The position numbers and the translations under genes are program-made. A stretch of DNA of 15,115 nt from Candidatus Zixiibacteriota bacterium (lineage in GTDB: Bacteria > Zixibacteria > MSB-5A5 > GN15 > JACZUZ01): the NCBI GenBank assembly GCA_022572905.1, contig JACZUZ010000006.1, forward strand, positions 1 to 15,115, in the 5' to 3' direction. Shown one piece after another: positions 14,879 through 15,115 of the stretch. The notes below the pieces were generated by a model. The model had not been told where the DNA came from, searched no databases, and was given only the letters and a program-made list of their open reading frames with translations. Position 1 is the first letter of the stretch. Each line of letters begins with the position of its first letter.

Positions 14879-14886
14879 GGCGACGG

Positions 14887-15114
14887 TTATTCTGATTCAA
14901 TGTCCCATCTGTATTTTTCAAGACCAACTTTTACGAGGGTATCAAGCTCTATCACGCTTCCGTTCATTTCAATCTGAAAGATCATGTACTCAATGTGTAG
15001 CATATTATATCTATTGCCGAAGAAGTCTTCATACGCAACATATGCAAATGGATAAAAAACGATTCCAGCGGGGCTATGTGTAATTGCTTCTCTGAGTTGA
15101 TTTATCTCAATCAT
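14887..15114 (-). CDS. Hypothetical small protein at the right edge, possibly truncated
   Basis: A 75-residue frame from an ATG at 15114 to a TAA at 14889-14887. The protein is moderately acidic and rich in Tyr/Phe and Ile/Leu, with segments such as GIVFYPFAYVAYEDFFGNRY and HIEYMIFQIE that read like a small alpha/beta domain; there are no Cys residues, no membrane segment and no motif I recognise. Composition is protein-like, unlike the shadow frames nearby. The window ends one base beyond the ATG, so neither a ribosome binding site nor an upstream extension can be judged; the true start may lie outside. It is transcribed towards the two palindromic repeats. Confidence 0.5.
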   Translation of the reverse strand: MIEINQLREAITHSPAGIVFYPFAYVAYEDFFGNRYNMLHIEYMIFQIEMNGSVIELDTLVKVGLEKYRWDIESE

Positions 15115-15115
15115 G

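Larger units (their letters stand above)
14476..14886. other. 411-bp non-coding region right of the cytochrome gene
   Basis: No gene is supported. The left part (to about 14720) must contain the cytochrome promoter on the minus strand; a TACTATAG stretch (minus strand, about 14565-14572) could be a -10 element but has no matching -35. The right part holds two adjacent palindromic repeat elements at 14722-14811 and 14831-14878. Confidence 0.55.

Noticed and set aside
14817..15083. Plus-strand frame of 88 codons over the right-hand repeats
   Set aside because: It starts inside a repeat, crosses the second palindrome and is antisense to a more protein-like minus-strand frame.

Overview
The window is a bacterial chromosomal segment dominated by a nearly complete, densely packed set of heme biosynthesis genes. 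The organism looks Gram-negative. The left edge carries the C-terminal part of an outer-membrane beta-barrel-like protein ending in Phe, and the right side carries an exported c-type cytochrome. Moderate GC, a CxC...C zinc-type HemB, a cysteine-rich ferrochelatase and a reaction-centre-like cytochrome fused to a TPR-like tail would suit an uncultured FCB-group lineage (for example Zixibacteria) or an Acidobacteria-like lineage. This placement is an inference from protein flavour, not a demonstrated assignment.

Layout. 3-584 (+): C-terminal 193 residues of a probable beta-barrel protein. 737-1711 (+): stand-alone RimK-like ATP-grasp ligase. 1849-2310 (-): uncharacterised four-helix membrane protein, which lies 29 bp downstream of hemH 2340-3470 (-) and is probably co-transcribed with it. 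3471-3944: divergent regulatory region with several palindromes. 3945-13145 (+): hemA-hemC-hemD-hemB-hemL-hemE-hemN-hemY, with overlaps or gaps of at most 22 bp, so very probably one operon. 13146-13650: non-coding region with a perfect 10-bp hairpin and repeated CTGGCGG/CCGCCAG heptamers. 13651-14475 (-): diheme cytochrome c. 14722-14878: two palindromic repeat elements. 14887-15114 (-): small hypothetical ORF at the right edge.

How the genes work together. HemA and HemL turn glutamyl-tRNA into 5-aminolevulinate (C5 route). HemB, HemC and HemD make uroporphyrinogen III, and HemE makes coproporphyrinogen III. HemN (radical SAM, oxygen-independent) gives protoporphyrinogen IX, HemY (FAD) gives protoporphyrin IX, and HemH inserts iron. 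This is the protoporphyrin-dependent branch. Every step after tRNA charging is present within 11 kb, with the terminal enzyme encoded divergently. The nearby cytochrome would consume heme.

I found no defence system, CRISPR array, transposase, rRNA or tRNA. The parts least explained by known biology are the membrane protein paired with hemH, the cysteine cluster and N-terminal 9-bp repeat of HemH, the palindromes between hemH and hemA, and the non-coding repeats flanking the cytochrome gene.
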